55,737 nt of DNA, taken from CAZGTQ01 sp964528575 (lineage in GTDB: Bacteria > Planctomycetota > UBA1135 > GCA-002686595). A program made the translations under genes and the position numbers. The notes under the pieces were generated by a model. The model had not been told where the DNA came from and did not search any database. It saw only the letters and a list, made by a program, of their open reading frames with translations. Shown piece after piece: positions 25,289 to 34,801 of the stretch. The stretch is taken from positions 1-55,737 of the forward strand of contig CAZGTQ010000231.1 of the NCBI GenBank assembly GCA_964528575.1, written 5' to 3'. The number at the start of each line of letters is the position of its first letter. Position 1 is the first letter of the stretch.

Positions 25289-26980
25289 TCACGCGCCGCG
25301 GCGCTTCGCGAGCTCGCGCTCGCGCAGCTCGCGGCGCAGCACCTTGAGCACCGTGCTCTTGGGGAGCTCGTCGATCAGCTCGATCTCGCGGGGGACCTTG
25401 TACGCGGCGAGGCGCTCGCGGCAGTGCGCCTCGAGCTCCTGCGGCGTCGCCCGCCCGCCCGGGCGCAGGACGACGAAGCTCTTGACCGTCTCGCCGCGGC
25501 GCTCGTGCGGGACGCCGATCGTCGCCGCCTCGAGCACGTCCGCGTGCGCGACGAGCACTCCGTCGATCTCGTCGGGGTACACGTTGTAGCCGCCGCACAG
25601 GATCATGTCCTTCTTGCGGCCGACGATGCGGAAGTACCCCTGCTCGTCCATCGTCGCGAGGTCGCCCGTGTAGAGCCAGCCGTCGCGCAGCGCGATCGCG
25701 GTCTCCTCGGGATTGTTCCAGTAGCCGCGCATCACCTGCGGGCCGCGGATGCACAGCTCGCCTTCGCGGCCCGGCGGCATCTCGCTCGTGCCGCCGTCCA
25801 CGTCGACGACGCGCGCGTCCGTGTCGCTGATCGGGACGCCGATCGTCCCGACGCGCCGCTCGCCGCCCATCGGCGCGCAGTGCGTCACCGGAGACGACTC
25901 CGTCAGGCCGAAGCCCTCGAGGATCGTGCACCCGGTCAGCGCCTCGAAACGGTCCTGCACGTCGCGCGGGAGCGGCGCCGAGCCGGAGAAGCACGCCTTG
26001 ACCGACGACAGGTCGAAGTCCTCGACGCCCTTGAAGTGGTTGATCGCGTTGAACATCGCCGGCACCGCCGGCAACACCGATACGCGGTGCTTGCGGATGT
26101 TCTTCACCATCTGGCCGACGTCGCGCGGGTCCGGCATCAGCACGATCGTAGAGCCGCCCCAAACGCCCCAGTTCATCGAGCACGTCATCCCGAAGACGTG
26201 GAAGAGCGGGAGCACCGCGAGCAGCACCTCGGCGCCGTGGTCGACCCCGACGAACCACGCGTCGATCTGCTGCACGTTGCTGACGAGGTTCTTGTGCGTC
26301 AGCTCGGCGCCCTTCGAGCGGCCCGTCGTGCCGCCGGTGTACTGCAGCACCGCGGTGCGCTCCCAGTCGTCCGGCGGCGCGGCGGCGTGCGGCTCCGAGC
26401 CGCGCACGAGCTCGCGGAAGCCGCGCAGCCCGGGCCCCGGCTCGAACTTCGCGTACGACGGCGGATGCCGCTTCTTCAGCATCAACGGCGCGAGGTGGTT
26501 GAGCGGGAAGCGCAGGTACTCGGGGATCGAGGCGACGACGTACTGCTCGATCGGGAGCTGGTCGCGCGCCTCGCGCAGCTTCTGGTCGAACACGAAGTCC
26601 GCGACGATCGCGACGCGGCAGCCGGCGTCGTGCCACTGGTGCTCGAGCTCGCGCGGCGTGTAGAGCGGATTCGTCATGACCACGCGCCCGCCGAGCTGCA
26701 GCACGGCGAAGTACGCGATCACTGTCTGCGGCAGGTTCGGGAGCTGGATCGCGACCGCCTCGTCGGCCCCCACGCCCAGCGACGCGAGGCCGCCGGCGCA
26801 GCGCAGCACCTCGTCGTGGAGCTCGCTCCAGCTCAGGCGGCAATTCGAGAAGACGAGCGCCGTCCGGTCGGGGAAGCGCCGAGCGGAGCGCTCGAGCACC
26901 GCGGGGAGCGTCAGCGGCTCGTAGTCCAGCGACGGGGGCACGTCGGCGTGGTAGCGGGCGTGCCAGGGGCGTTGCTGCAT
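25289..26980 (-). CDS. fadD: Long-chain fatty acid--CoA ligase (AMP-binding)
   Basis: 563 residues of the ANL superfamily. Adenylation motifs: LQYTGGTTGRSKGAELTH (P-loop-like A3), LPLFHVFGMT, GFGLTESSPVTH, GWLYTGDLATMDEQGYF, GRKKDMILCGGYNVYP and the C-terminal catalytic Lys in LPKSTVLKVLRREL. The motif set and length fit long-chain acyl-CoA synthetase, which adenylates a fatty acid and transfers it to CoA for beta-oxidation or lipid synthesis. The start ATG has GGAGG about 13 bases upstream; a GTG at 27022 is an alternative. The other, FAAL-type ligase of this window is at 46439. Confidence 0.85.
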   Translation of the reverse strand: MQQRPWHARYHADVPPSLDYEPLTLPAVLERSARRFPDRTALVFSNCRLSWSELHDEVLRCAGGLASLGVGADEAVAIQLPNLPQTVIAYFAVLQLGGRVVMTNPLYTPRELEHQWHDAGCRVAIVADFVFDQKLREARDQLPIEQYVVASIPEYLRFPLNHLAPLMLKKRHPPSYAKFEPGPGLRGFRELVRGSEPHAAAPPDDWERTAVLQYTGGTTGRSKGAELTHKNLVSNVQQIDAWFVGVDHGAEVLLAVLPLFHVFGMTCSMNWGVWGGSTIVLMPDPRDVGQMVKNIRKHRVSVLPAVPAMFNAINHFKGVEDFDLSSVKACFSGSAPLPRDVQDRFEALTGCTILEGFGLTESSPVTHCAPMGGERRVGTIGVPISDTDARVVDVDGGTSEMPPGREGELCIRGPQVMRGYWNNPEETAIALRDGWLYTGDLATMDEQGYFRIVGRKKDMILCGGYNVYPDEIDGVLVAHADVLEAATIGVPHERRGETVKSFVVLRPGGRATPQELEAHCRERLAAYKVPREIELIDELPKSTVLKVLRRELRERELAKRRGA

Positions 26981-27096
26981 GGATGGAAACGTATCCTCCG
27001 GCGGAGCTGGATTCGAGCGCACGCTGGAGAGCGGTGTACGCTGGTGCCGATCCCCTCATCGGCCTCGGCCTCCCCCGTCACTGAGATCCTCGCGGC

Positions 27097-29334
27097 ATGA
27101 AGTCCCCCTCGGTCCGTCCCCTCGCGGCGCTCGGCGCGCTCGCGCTCGCGGCCAGCTCGTTCGTCCTCGCGTCCCGGGGCTCCTCCGCCCCGCCCGCGCC
27201 CGCGTCCGCCGCCGCGCCGACCGAGCCCCTCGCCATCGCGCACTTCGTCGATGGGGCGCGCGCGCTCGTCCCGGCCGCCGGCCAGGTGTTCCTGTACAAC
27301 CCGAGCGCGACCGAGGAGCCGATCCGCCTCGTCGAGCTGCGCGTCGTCGTGGACGGGGTTGCGCTCGTGCGCACGCCGCTCGAGCGCTCGCTGCCGGGCG
27401 ACCCGCGCTTCGGCGCGCTCGAGGAGCTCGCCGAGCGCTTCCCCGAGGAGCTCTCGCACCGCCACGGCCCGCGCCGCTTCGCCGACCCCGACGCGCCGAC
27501 GTTCGCCGGGCTCGAGCTCTCGCAGCGCTGGGAGGAGCTGCGTGCCGAGCTCGACACGCTGCGCGAGGCGTACCGCGACCCGGCGCGCGTGCCGTTCGCG
27601 CACCTCGACTTCGTCCTGCCGCTCGACCAGGTGTTCGCGCCCGAGGAACCGCCGGGCACCGAGCGCGAGCTGCACTTCGAGATCGACTACGTCGCGCCGT
27701 CCGGCGCGCTCGAGACCGCGACGGACGTGCGGACGCTGCGCCGGCTCGCGCGCGTGCCCGGCGTCGGCGCCGGGCTCGCGACGCAGGGCACGTCGACGCA
27801 CGTCCACCCGGGCGACCTGCACGTGCACAGTTGCCACGGCGAGGCGGTCGGAGCGTGCGCGCCGTCGGGCAATTGCGTCGCGGAGACGTTCCAGACGTCG
27901 GGCTCGTTCTCCTACGCGCAGCTCAAGACGCAGTTCCAGGCGCTCGGCTACGACTGGATGGCGGCGACGGACCACAGCTACTGCATCGACAGCCCCGCCG
28001 AGTACGCGACGATCACCGCGGAGCTCGCGGCGCTGCACGAGACGGGCACGTTCCTGACGTTTCCCGACATCGAGCTGTCGAGCGACGAAGCGGGCCCGCA
28101 GGACGGGACGAGCGACGCGGGCGACCTCGCGTGCCTGGGCACGACGCCGGCCAACCACATGGGCGCGCACGGCGTCAGCTCGTTCAAGGCCGGCGGCTCG
28201 CAGGGTTTCCTCGGCTTCTGCAACGGCCTGTTCGGCGGCGACGCGCTCGCGTCGTTCCTCGCGAACGTCGACGCGGTCCGTGCCGAGGGCGGCTGGCCGA
28301 TCGTCAACCACCCGACCGGCTCGTTCGGCTGGCAGAGCTTCGCGTCGACGCTCGGCATCGAGGCGAACGAGCTGCACGGCGTCGAGATCTGGAACGGGGC
28401 GACGCAGACCGGCCAGGGCGGCCACGTCGGGGCGTGGGTCGACTGGCTGCTCGCGGGCCGCGTGCTCTACGCGTACTCGGGCAGCGACACCCACGACGCG
28501 GCCTTCGGCTTCGGCGCGAACCACGTCGTGCTGCGCGCGAACGAGCCGTTCGACGGGCCGACCGTGCAGCAGGCGCTCGTCGAGGGCCGCGTGTTCCTGT
28601 CCGACGGGCACCGGCTCGAGAGCGAGGTCGTCCAGGCGGGCGTACCGCTCCCGATGGGCACGATCCAGGGCATTCATGGCGCGAGCCCGGCCGACGCGCT
28701 GAGCGTCCGCGCGCTCTACGACTTCGGCGCCGACACCGCGCGCATCACGATCTTCCGCGGCCGCGAAGGCGACGCCGGCGAGCAGGTCCTGCTCACGACG
28801 GGCGACCTCTCCGGCAGCGGCAGCGTCGAAATCGCCGACGTGCTCACGCTCGGCCGCAACTCGTGGTACCGCGCGTACAGCGAGCAGGTCGGCGGAGCGG
28901 GCGTCAGCGCGTACGCCAACCCGGTGTTCTTCGTCCACGGCAACTGCGCCGCCGTGCCGTACGGCGTCGGCCTGGGCGGCGCGAACATCGGCACGCTGTC
29001 GAGCCCGTCCGCGGCGACGATCGGCAGCGTCGCGCGCTTCGACGTCTCCGGCTTCCCCAACAGCCCGGCTGCGCTGCTCGCGCTCTCGCCGACGCAGTTC
29101 GCGGGCGGCCTGCCGCTGCTCGGTGGCTTCGCCCTCGTCGGCTTGCCCGACGCGACGACCGTCCCGCTGCTGCTCGCCGGCGGCTCGGGCAGCGTCGCGC
29201 TCGCGATCCCGCGCCGCGCGGGCTTCGTCGGCCAGTCGCTCTACTTCCAGGCGGGCACGATCGATCCGACCCAGCCGCAGGACTTCGCGTTCACGAACGG
29301 CCTGGCGCTGACGTTCTGCGCGATCGGCCAGTAG
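27097..29334 (+). CDS. Secreted PHP-domain phosphoesterase-like protein with C-terminal tail domain
   Basis: 745 residues with signal peptide AALGALALAASSFVLASRG. The central region has the PHP metal-binding pattern: HPGDLHVHS near 237-245 (HxH), MAATDHSYC near 290, NHPTGSFGW, and YSGSDTHDA near 463, the order of CehA/McbA-type PHP proteins. It may hydrolyse a phosphoester or other bond outside the cytoplasm. The last 130 residues (NPVFFVHGNCAAVPYGVG to NGLALTFCAIGQ) are a beta-rich domain shared in style with the SGNH protein at 21197. A 96-residue alpha-helical segment (about 100-180) precedes the catalytic part. Confidence 0.78.
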   Translation: MKSPSVRPLAALGALALAASSFVLASRGSSAPPAPASAAAPTEPLAIAHFVDGARALVPAAGQVFLYNPSATEEPIRLVELRVVVDGVALVRTPLERSLPGDPRFGALEELAERFPEELSHRHGPRRFADPDAPTFAGLELSQRWEELRAELDTLREAYRDPARVPFAHLDFVLPLDQVFAPEEPPGTERELHFEIDYVAPSGALETATDVRTLRRLARVPGVGAGLATQGTSTHVHPGDLHVHSCHGEAVGACAPSGNCVAETFQTSGSFSYAQLKTQFQALGYDWMAATDHSYCIDSPAEYATITAELAALHETGTFLTFPDIELSSDEAGPQDGTSDAGDLACLGTTPANHMGAHGVSSFKAGGSQGFLGFCNGLFGGDALASFLANVDAVRAEGGWPIVNHPTGSFGWQSFASTLGIEANELHGVEIWNGATQTGQGGHVGAWVDWLLAGRVLYAYSGSDTHDAAFGFGANHVVLRANEPFDGPTVQQALVEGRVFLSDGHRLESEVVQAGVPLPMGTIQGIHGASPADALSVRALYDFGADTARITIFRGREGDAGEQVLLTTGDLSGSGSVEIADVLTLGRNSWYRAYSEQVGGAGVSAYANPVFFVHGNCAAVPYGVGLGGANIGTLSSPSAATIGSVARFDVSGFPNSPAALLALSPTQFAGGLPLLGGFALVGLPDATTVPLLLAGGSGSVALAIPRRAGFVGQSLYFQAGTIDPTQPQDFAFTNGLALTFCAIGQ

Positions 29335-29425
29335 CGCGACGCGACGCGAAGGCCCGGTCACGCGCGTGTAACGAGCGGGAGCCCCGCCGCTTGCCCGGCT
29401 CCCCCCGTCGCTCCAGACTGGCCGG

Positions 29426-30124
29426 ATGCTCGGCACGGTGCTCACGATCGAGGACGACGGCGCGGTGCGCCGCGGGATCGTCGACTCGCTGCGCTTCGCC
29501 GGCTATTCGCCGCTCGAGGCGGCGGACGGCCGCGCGGGGCTCGATCTCGCGGTGCGCGCGGCGCCCGACCTCGTGCTGCTCGACGTGCTCCTGCCGGGCC
29601 TCGACGGCTTCCGCGTGCTCGAGGAGCTGCGCAAGGCGCACCCGGCGCTGCCGGTGATCATGCTGACCGCGCGCGGAGCCGAGGAGGACCGGGTGCGCGG
29701 CCTGCGGCGCGGGGCGGACGACTACGTGGTCAAGCCGTTCAGCACGAGCGAGCTGCTCGCGCGCGTCGAGGCCGTCCTGCGCCGCTCGGCCGAGCGCCCC
29801 GCCGCGCTCGCCACGCTCGTCATCGCCGGCCGCTCGATCGACTTCGAGCGCCGGGAGGCGCGGCTGCCGGACGGCGGCGTCGCGCAACTGACCGAGCGCG
29901 AGGCGTCGTTGCTCGAGTACCTGGCGCGCAACCGCGGGCGCGCTGTCGCGCGCGAGGAGCTCTTGCGCTGCGTCTGGGGCCTCGACCCGCGCGGCGTGCA
30001 GACGCGCACCGTCGACATGCACGTCGCGCGCCTGCGCGAGCAGCTCCACGACGACCCCGAGGCGCCGCAGGTGCTCGTCACGGTCCGCGGGAAGGGCTAC
30101 ATGCTCGCCGCGCCGGCCGGATGA
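29426..30124 (+). CDS. OmpR-family response regulator
   Basis: 232 residues. Receiver domain with the acidic pair ED/D at 9-11, phospho-acceptor Asp53 in VLLDVLLPGLDGF, Thr81 and Lys103 in DDYVVKPF. The C-terminal winged helix has the OmpR pattern: LTEREASLLEYLARNRGRAV, VWGLDPRGVQTRTVDMHVARL and VRGKGYML. It should be phosphorylated by the histidine kinase encoded immediately downstream, whose ATG overlaps this stop by four bases. Target genes unknown; the SGNH- and PHP-type neighbours are only positional candidates. Confidence 0.93.
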   Translation: MLGTVLTIEDDGAVRRGIVDSLRFAGYSPLEAADGRAGLDLAVRAAPDLVLLDVLLPGLDGFRVLEELRKAHPALPVIMLTARGAEEDRVRGLRRGADDYVVKPFSTSELLARVEAVLRRSAERPAALATLVIAGRSIDFERREARLPDGGVAQLTEREASLLEYLARNRGRAVAREELLRCVWGLDPRGVQTRTVDMHVARLREQLHDDPEAPQVLVTVRGKGYMLAAPAG

Positions 30125-31944
30125 GCGCGCGCGGCGCCAAGTGGCTCGCGTTCGGCGCGTGCGCGGCGGCGGTCGTCGGCGCGATGGTGTGGGTCTCGCT
30201 CGCCGCGCTCGAGGTCGAGGCCCGGCGCGACCAACTGCGCGTCGAGGGCGAGCGGCAGGACCGCCTCGAGCTCGCGCTGTGGCGCATGGACGCGACGGTG
30301 ACGGCGCTGCTCGCGGGCGAGTCCGTGCGGCCGTGGTACCACTACGACGCGTTCTACGCCGAGGACGACGCGTTCACCGCGTCGCTCGCCCGCCGCGAGG
30401 CGCGCGAGGTGCTCGTGCCCTCGCCGCTCTTGGACGCGCGCTCCGACGTGCTCTCGCGCTACTTCAAGCTGCACGTGCAGTTCTACGAGAGCGGTCGCTC
30501 GAGCTCGCCGCAGGTGCCCGAGGGCGAGCTGCTCCCGCTCGCGCTGCGCCACGGCTACACGACCGAGGTCGCGGTGACGAGCAACGCGCGCATCCTGCGC
30601 CAACTCGACGAGCTGATCGCGGCGCGCTCGCTCCGCGAGGCGCTCGAAGGGGCCGCGGTGGCGGACGCGGCGCCGGCCCAGCCGAGCGGCGAGGCAGCGG
30701 TCGTCGACTCCGACGAATGGCGCCGGGTGCAGCAGCGCGCGCTCCAGGAGTTCCAGTTCCGCACGCAGAACCTCGAGCTCGCGCGCCGGCCGCTGCGCAG
30801 CGCGAACCGGATGCGCCGCACGTCCGACGCGGGCGAGGTCCAGGGCGCGTTCGAGCCGTACCTGTTCCCGGGCGCGGAGGGCGAGGCGTCCGAGCTGATC
30901 TTCGCGCGGCTCGTGCGCGCGTCCGACGGCGAGCGCGTCCAGGGCGTGTGGATCAACTGGGCCGTGCTGCAGAGCGAGCTGCTCGCCTCGGTGCGCGCGG
31001 ACCTGTTCCCGTCCGAGGACGTCGACCTCGTGCACGCCGCGAGCCCGCCCGCGACCGCCGCGGCGTCGGGCGAGCTCGTGGGCCGCCTCGCGAGCCTGCC
31101 CGCGACCCTGGTCGTCGGCTCGTTCGACCCGGCGCCCCCGAGCGCGTGGACGACGACGCGCGCGGCGCTCGCCGTCGGCTGGATCGCGGTCCTCGCGTCG
31201 CTCTTCGCGGTCGCGCTCGTCCTGCGCGCCGCGATCGAGCTCGGCGAGCGGCGCGGCCGCTTCGCAGCCGCCGTCACGCACGAGCTCCGTACTCCGCTGA
31301 CGACGTTCTGCATGTACGCGGAGATGCTCGCGAACGACATGGTGCGCGGCGAGGACGAGCGGCGGGCCTACCTGCGCACGCTCGAGCAGGAGTCGCGGCG
31401 CTTGCGCCGCATCGTCGACAACGTGCTGCAGTACGCGCGCGTCGACGGGCACGCGGGCGCGGCGCGCGCGGCCGCGGAGCACGACGCGGGCGAGCTGTTC
31501 GACCGCCTCGCGCCCGCGCTCGAGCGCCGCGCGGCGGAGTCGGACGCAACGCTCGATCTCGCGGGGCTCGCGCCCGCTCGCGGCGCGCGCGTGCGCGCCG
31601 ACGCGCACGCCGTCGAGGAGATCCTGCTGAATCTCGTCGACAACGCCTGCAAGTACGGCGGCCAGCGCGCGCGCGTGGAGCTCTCCGCGAGCTCGGACGC
31701 GAGGCGCCTCGCCGTGCGCGTGCGCGACCACGGCCCCGGCGTCCCGCGCGGCAAGGAGCGCGAAGTGTTCGCCCCCTACCGCCGCGCGACCGGCGACGAG
31801 GGGAGCGCCACGCCCGGCATCGGGCTGGGGCTCACGCTCGCACGCGGCCTGGCGCGCGAGCTCGGCGGCGACGTGCGCCTGGTCGACGTCGACGCCGGCG
31901 CCGCCTTCGAGCTCACGCTCCCGCTGGCCGCGGCGGGCCGCTGA
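30121..31944 (+). CDS. Membrane sensor histidine kinase
   Basis: 607 residues. One N-terminal helix (LAFGACAAAVVGAMVWVSLAAL) and a second at about 345-370 (VGWIAVLASLFAVALVLRAAI) enclose a sensory region of about 315 residues of no recognised fold. Then the H-box, AAAVTHELRTPLTTFCMYAEM with His387, the N-box LLNLVDNACKYGG near 503, the G1 box VRDHGPGVP, and GIGLGLTLARGLARELGG. HAMP is not obvious. The gene is coupled to the preceding response regulator and completes a two-component system. Confidence 0.92.
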   Translation: MSARGAKWLAFGACAAAVVGAMVWVSLAALEVEARRDQLRVEGERQDRLELALWRMDATVTALLAGESVRPWYHYDAFYAEDDAFTASLARREAREVLVPSPLLDARSDVLSRYFKLHVQFYESGRSSSPQVPEGELLPLALRHGYTTEVAVTSNARILRQLDELIAARSLREALEGAAVADAAPAQPSGEAAVVDSDEWRRVQQRALQEFQFRTQNLELARRPLRSANRMRRTSDAGEVQGAFEPYLFPGAEGEASELIFARLVRASDGERVQGVWINWAVLQSELLASVRADLFPSEDVDLVHAASPPATAAASGELVGRLASLPATLVVGSFDPAPPSAWTTTRAALAVGWIAVLASLFAVALVLRAAIELGERRGRFAAAVTHELRTPLTTFCMYAEMLANDMVRGEDERRAYLRTLEQESRRLRRIVDNVLQYARVDGHAGAARAAAEHDAGELFDRLAPALERRAAESDATLDLAGLAPARGARVRADAHAVEEILLNLVDNACKYGGQRARVELSASSDARRLAVRVRDHGPGVPRGKEREVFAPYRRATGDEGSATPGIGLGLTLARGLARELGGDVRLVDVDAGAAFELTLPLAAAGR

Positions 31945-31975
31945 CGCTCGCGCAGGCGCGTCGCCGTCCCGCGGA

Positions 31976-32404
31976 TCAGCGCAGCGCGTCGTACGAGCGG
32001 TCGGGGTCCGGCGCGCTCTCGCACGGGAAGCCGCAGTCCGCCCAGCCCGGCTCGACGAGGCGGCCGCTCTGGTCGCGCGCTCCGCTGAAGCCGCCGTGCA
32101 TGTTGACGAGCCGCGCGAAGCCGCGCGACGCGAGCAGCTCGCACGCGCGCGCCGAGCGGCCGCCCATCGCGCAGCCGAGGACGAGCGCGTTGGCCGGCTC
32201 GAAGTGGCGCTCGACGACGCCGATGAAGTCGGGGTTGGGCTCCATGCGCCCGCCCGGCCCCAGCACGGCGATCGGGATGTTGAACGCGCCGGGGACGTGC
32301 CCCTCCGCGTACTCCTCGGGCGTGCGCACGTCGACGTACGCCCAGCCCTGCTCGCCCTCGAGCAGCTCCTTCGCGCCGCCGGGATTCACCGTCTCGTAGC
32401 TCAT
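31976..32404 (-). CDS. Rhodanese-domain protein
   Basis: 142 residues, one rhodanese domain. The CDC25/rhodanese motif AYVDVRTPEEYAEGHVPGA and the active-site loop LGCAMGGRSARACELLAS are clear; the Cys of CAMGGR is the sulfur carrier. The C-terminal tail has two further Cys (CGFPCESAPD). It may act as a sulfurtransferase or sulfide carrier in the cytoplasm, but substrates are not known. It is divergent from the HDOD gene; the shared 103-base gap should carry both promoters. Confidence 0.88.
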   Translation of the reverse strand: MSYETVNPGGAKELLEGEQGWAYVDVRTPEEYAEGHVPGAFNIPIAVLGPGGRMEPNPDFIGVVERHFEPANALVLGCAMGGRSARACELLASRGFARLVNMHGGFSGARDQSGRLVEPGWADCGFPCESAPDPDRSYDALR

Positions 32405-32507
32405 CGCAAGGCGCCCCTCCTGGGGGCGCGCAGAGTAGCACGGCGGCGTTTCGGGCGCGCGAGACAGAACGGCGCCCCAGCCTCCAGTCCGGCGGCCCCG
32501 CTGGCCG

Positions 32508-33734
32508 ATGCACAGACGCCCCTTTGCCCTCCGCGGAGTCCCCTTGTCGAGCGACCACCCCGAGCTGCGCCGCGTCATGCAGCGACTCAAGTTCCTGCCC
32601 CCGCTCCCGGCGGCGGTGCAGCGGCTGTGTCGCATGGCGGACGACCCGGCGGTCGACATCGAGGAGCTCGGCCGCGTGCTCTCGCTCGACCCGTCGCTGA
32701 TGAGCCGGCTGCTCAAAGTGACGAACTCCGCGATGTACGGCCTGGCCGACCGCGTCGGAACCGTCAATCAGGCGATCATGGTCCTGGGCGTGCAGGGCGT
32801 GCGCAACCTCGCGACGGGCATCGCGGTCCTGCAGAGCAGCGCGACCGTTCCGCCGCGGGACGCCGAGCAGCTCCACGACTTCCAGGTCTACTGCATCGCC
32901 GTCGCGTGCACCGCGCGCCTGGTCGGCGTGCACGCGGGCATGGCGTGCGCCGACGAGGCGTTCACCGGCGGCATGCTCCACGCGCTCGGCCGGCTCGTCC
33001 TGCTGCAGCACTTCCCCGCCGAGTACGCCGAGACGGTGCAGCTCGCCCGCTCGGGCGCGCGCTCGATGTCCGAGTGGGAGGAGCGCCGCTTCGGCTCCGA
33101 CGCCGCGTCGCTCGGCGGGATGCTCTGCCGCCAGTGGCGCCTCCCGGCGATGGTCACGCACGCGGTCACGAACCAGCACTCCACGCTGCCCGCGCGCGGC
33201 GACGGCACGGAGGCCGACCGGCTGCTGCGCGCGGTACGCGCGGCCGCGGAGCTCGTCCGCGTCGCCGAAATCGGGTTCGCGGCCGATCCGTGCGTCCACG
33301 CCGGATTCGCGGCCGAGGTCGCGCCGTACGGCGTCGAGCTCGAGCAACTCCACGACCTCCTTCTGCGCCTGCCCGAGGAGGTGCGCTCCGCCGCCTCGCC
33401 GTTCGGGCTCACGCCGAAGATCCGCCGCTTGCGCGTGCGCGCGCCCCACACGCTCGCCGTCGAGCTGCTCCTCGCCGACGGGTGGCGCGACACGGTCGCG
33501 CTCGTCCTGACGAGCCTCGGCTACGTCGCCGTCGCGCCGGGAGCGAAGCGCGAGCTCCCGGTCGTCGCGCGCCTCGCCGAGGGGCCGCACGACGACGCGG
33601 GCGGCGCGCGCGCGCTCGACTTCACGACGTTCCGGCGCGCCGAGCCCGGCAGCGACGGCGGCCGCGTCCACGTGGAGCGCCTCAAGCGGTGGCTGGCCGA
33701 GCGGCTGCCGACGGAGCGCCAGGAGGCGGCGTGA
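32508..33734 (+). CDS. HDOD domain signalling protein
   Basis: 408 residues. The N-terminal 280 are an HDOD domain: LKFLPPLPAAVQRLCRMADDPAVD, LSLDPSLMSRLLKVTNSAMYG, VGTVNQAIMVLGVQGVRNLATG, and FTGGMLHALGRLVLLQHF where a true HD pair would be. The domain lacks phosphohydrolase metal ligands, as in HDOD proteins. Residues from about 300 (HTLAVELLLADGWRDTVALV to GYVAVAPGAK) look like a receiver remnant. Start at 32508 or TTG at 32544 are both possible. It is coupled to the HD-GYP gene by a GTGA overlap, suggesting one signalling unit. Confidence 0.88.
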   Translation: MHRRPFALRGVPLSSDHPELRRVMQRLKFLPPLPAAVQRLCRMADDPAVDIEELGRVLSLDPSLMSRLLKVTNSAMYGLADRVGTVNQAIMVLGVQGVRNLATGIAVLQSSATVPPRDAEQLHDFQVYCIAVACTARLVGVHAGMACADEAFTGGMLHALGRLVLLQHFPAEYAETVQLARSGARSMSEWEERRFGSDAASLGGMLCRQWRLPAMVTHAVTNQHSTLPARGDGTEADRLLRAVRAAAELVRVAEIGFAADPCVHAGFAAEVAPYGVELEQLHDLLLRLPEEVRSAASPFGLTPKIRRLRVRAPHTLAVELLLADGWRDTVALVLTSLGYVAVAPGAKRELPVVARLAEGPHDDAGGARALDFTTFRRAEPGSDGGRVHVERLKRWLAERLPTERQEAA

Positions 33735-34798
33735 GGGCGCGCGCGCTGCTCGTCGCGCGCGATCCCATCGTGCTGGACGCGTTGCGGACGGCGCTCGATG
33801 CCGTCGACTGCGACGTGCTCGCGGCGGCGAGCGTCGACGACGCGCTCGCGATCGCCGAGGAGCTGCGCCTCACGCTCGTCGTGCTCGACGGCCTCGCCGA
33901 CGCGGACGCCGCGCTGCTCGCGCGCATGCGCGCCGAGCACCCCGACGTCGTGCGCCTCGTGCTCGTCGATGAGCGCGCGCTCCCGCTGCGCGCCGTCAAC
34001 GAAGCCGGCGCGTTCCGGCTCGTGCCGCGCGGCGCCGCGGACGCCGAGCTGCGCCACGCCGTGGTCGCCGCGATCGACCGCCATACCGAGCGCGCCGACC
34101 GCGCGCGCCGCGACGTGCTCGCCGCGAAGCAGATCACCGCGCTGCGCAGCTCGCAGCGGAGCCTCGACGCGCGCCAACGCGAGCTCGTGCGCGACCTCGC
34201 CGGCCTGCGGGCGCGCGCGGCGCGCTCGGTCGAGGAGACGGTCGCGGCCCTCGCGGCGATGGCGGACATGCACCTCGCCGGCGTCGGCGCCCACGGAGCG
34301 CGCGTCGAAGCGCTGTGCGAAGCGACCGCGCGCCGGCTCGACCTCGGCGACGACGAGCGCGCGCTGCTGCGCATCGCCGCGCGGCTGCACGACGTCGGCA
34401 AGGTCGGCGTGCCGCCCGAAGCGCTCTTCTTCCCCGAGGACTACCTGCGGCCCAAGGAGCGCGAGGCGCGCCGCGCGCACGCCGCGTTCTCCGCCGCGAT
34501 CGTCGAGCGTCTCAGCGGCTGCTCGCAGGCGGCGCACATCATCCGCCACCACCACGAGAGCTGGGACGGCAGCGGCTACCCCGACGGTCTCGCGGGCGAG
34601 GCGATCCCGATCGGCGCGCGCATCCTGCGGGCGGCCGACGCGCTCGACGTCGCGCGCCACCCGACCGACCCGACGGCGAAGCCGCTCGCGGGCGCCGACG
34701 CGCTCGCCGTCCTGCGCGAGGAGGAGCCCGCCCGCTTCGACCCGCGCGTCGTCGCCGCGCTCCTCGAGGCGGAAACCGCGAACGCGCACGCGGCGTAG
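33731..34798 (+). CDS. Receiver / HD-GYP domain protein, probable cyclic-di-GMP phosphodiesterase
   Basis: 355 residues. The receiver domain has Asp53 in LVVLDGLADADA, but the acidic pair and switch Lys are not typical (VLVDERALPL, FRLVPRGAADA), so it may not be phosphorylated. A coiled-coil linker (about 115-170) leads to the HD-GYP domain: AARLHDVGKVGVP (His220, Asp221) and HHHESWDGSGYPDGLAGEAIP with the GYP signature at 281-283. The domain class hydrolyses c-di-GMP or cGAMP. GTG start inside the stop of the HDOD gene. Confidence 0.88.
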   Translation: MRARALLVARDPIVLDALRTALDAVDCDVLAAASVDDALAIAEELRLTLVVLDGLADADAALLARMRAEHPDVVRLVLVDERALPLRAVNEAGAFRLVPRGAADAELRHAVVAAIDRHTERADRARRDVLAAKQITALRSSQRSLDARQRELVRDLAGLRARAARSVEETVAALAAMADMHLAGVGAHGARVEALCEATARRLDLGDDERALLRIAARLHDVGKVGVPPEALFFPEDYLRPKEREARRAHAAFSAAIVERLSGCSQAAHIIRHHHESWDGSGYPDGLAGEAIPIGARILRAADALDVARHPTDPTAKPLAGADALAVLREEEPARFDPRVVAALLEAETANAHAA

Positions 34799-34801
34799 CC
34801 G

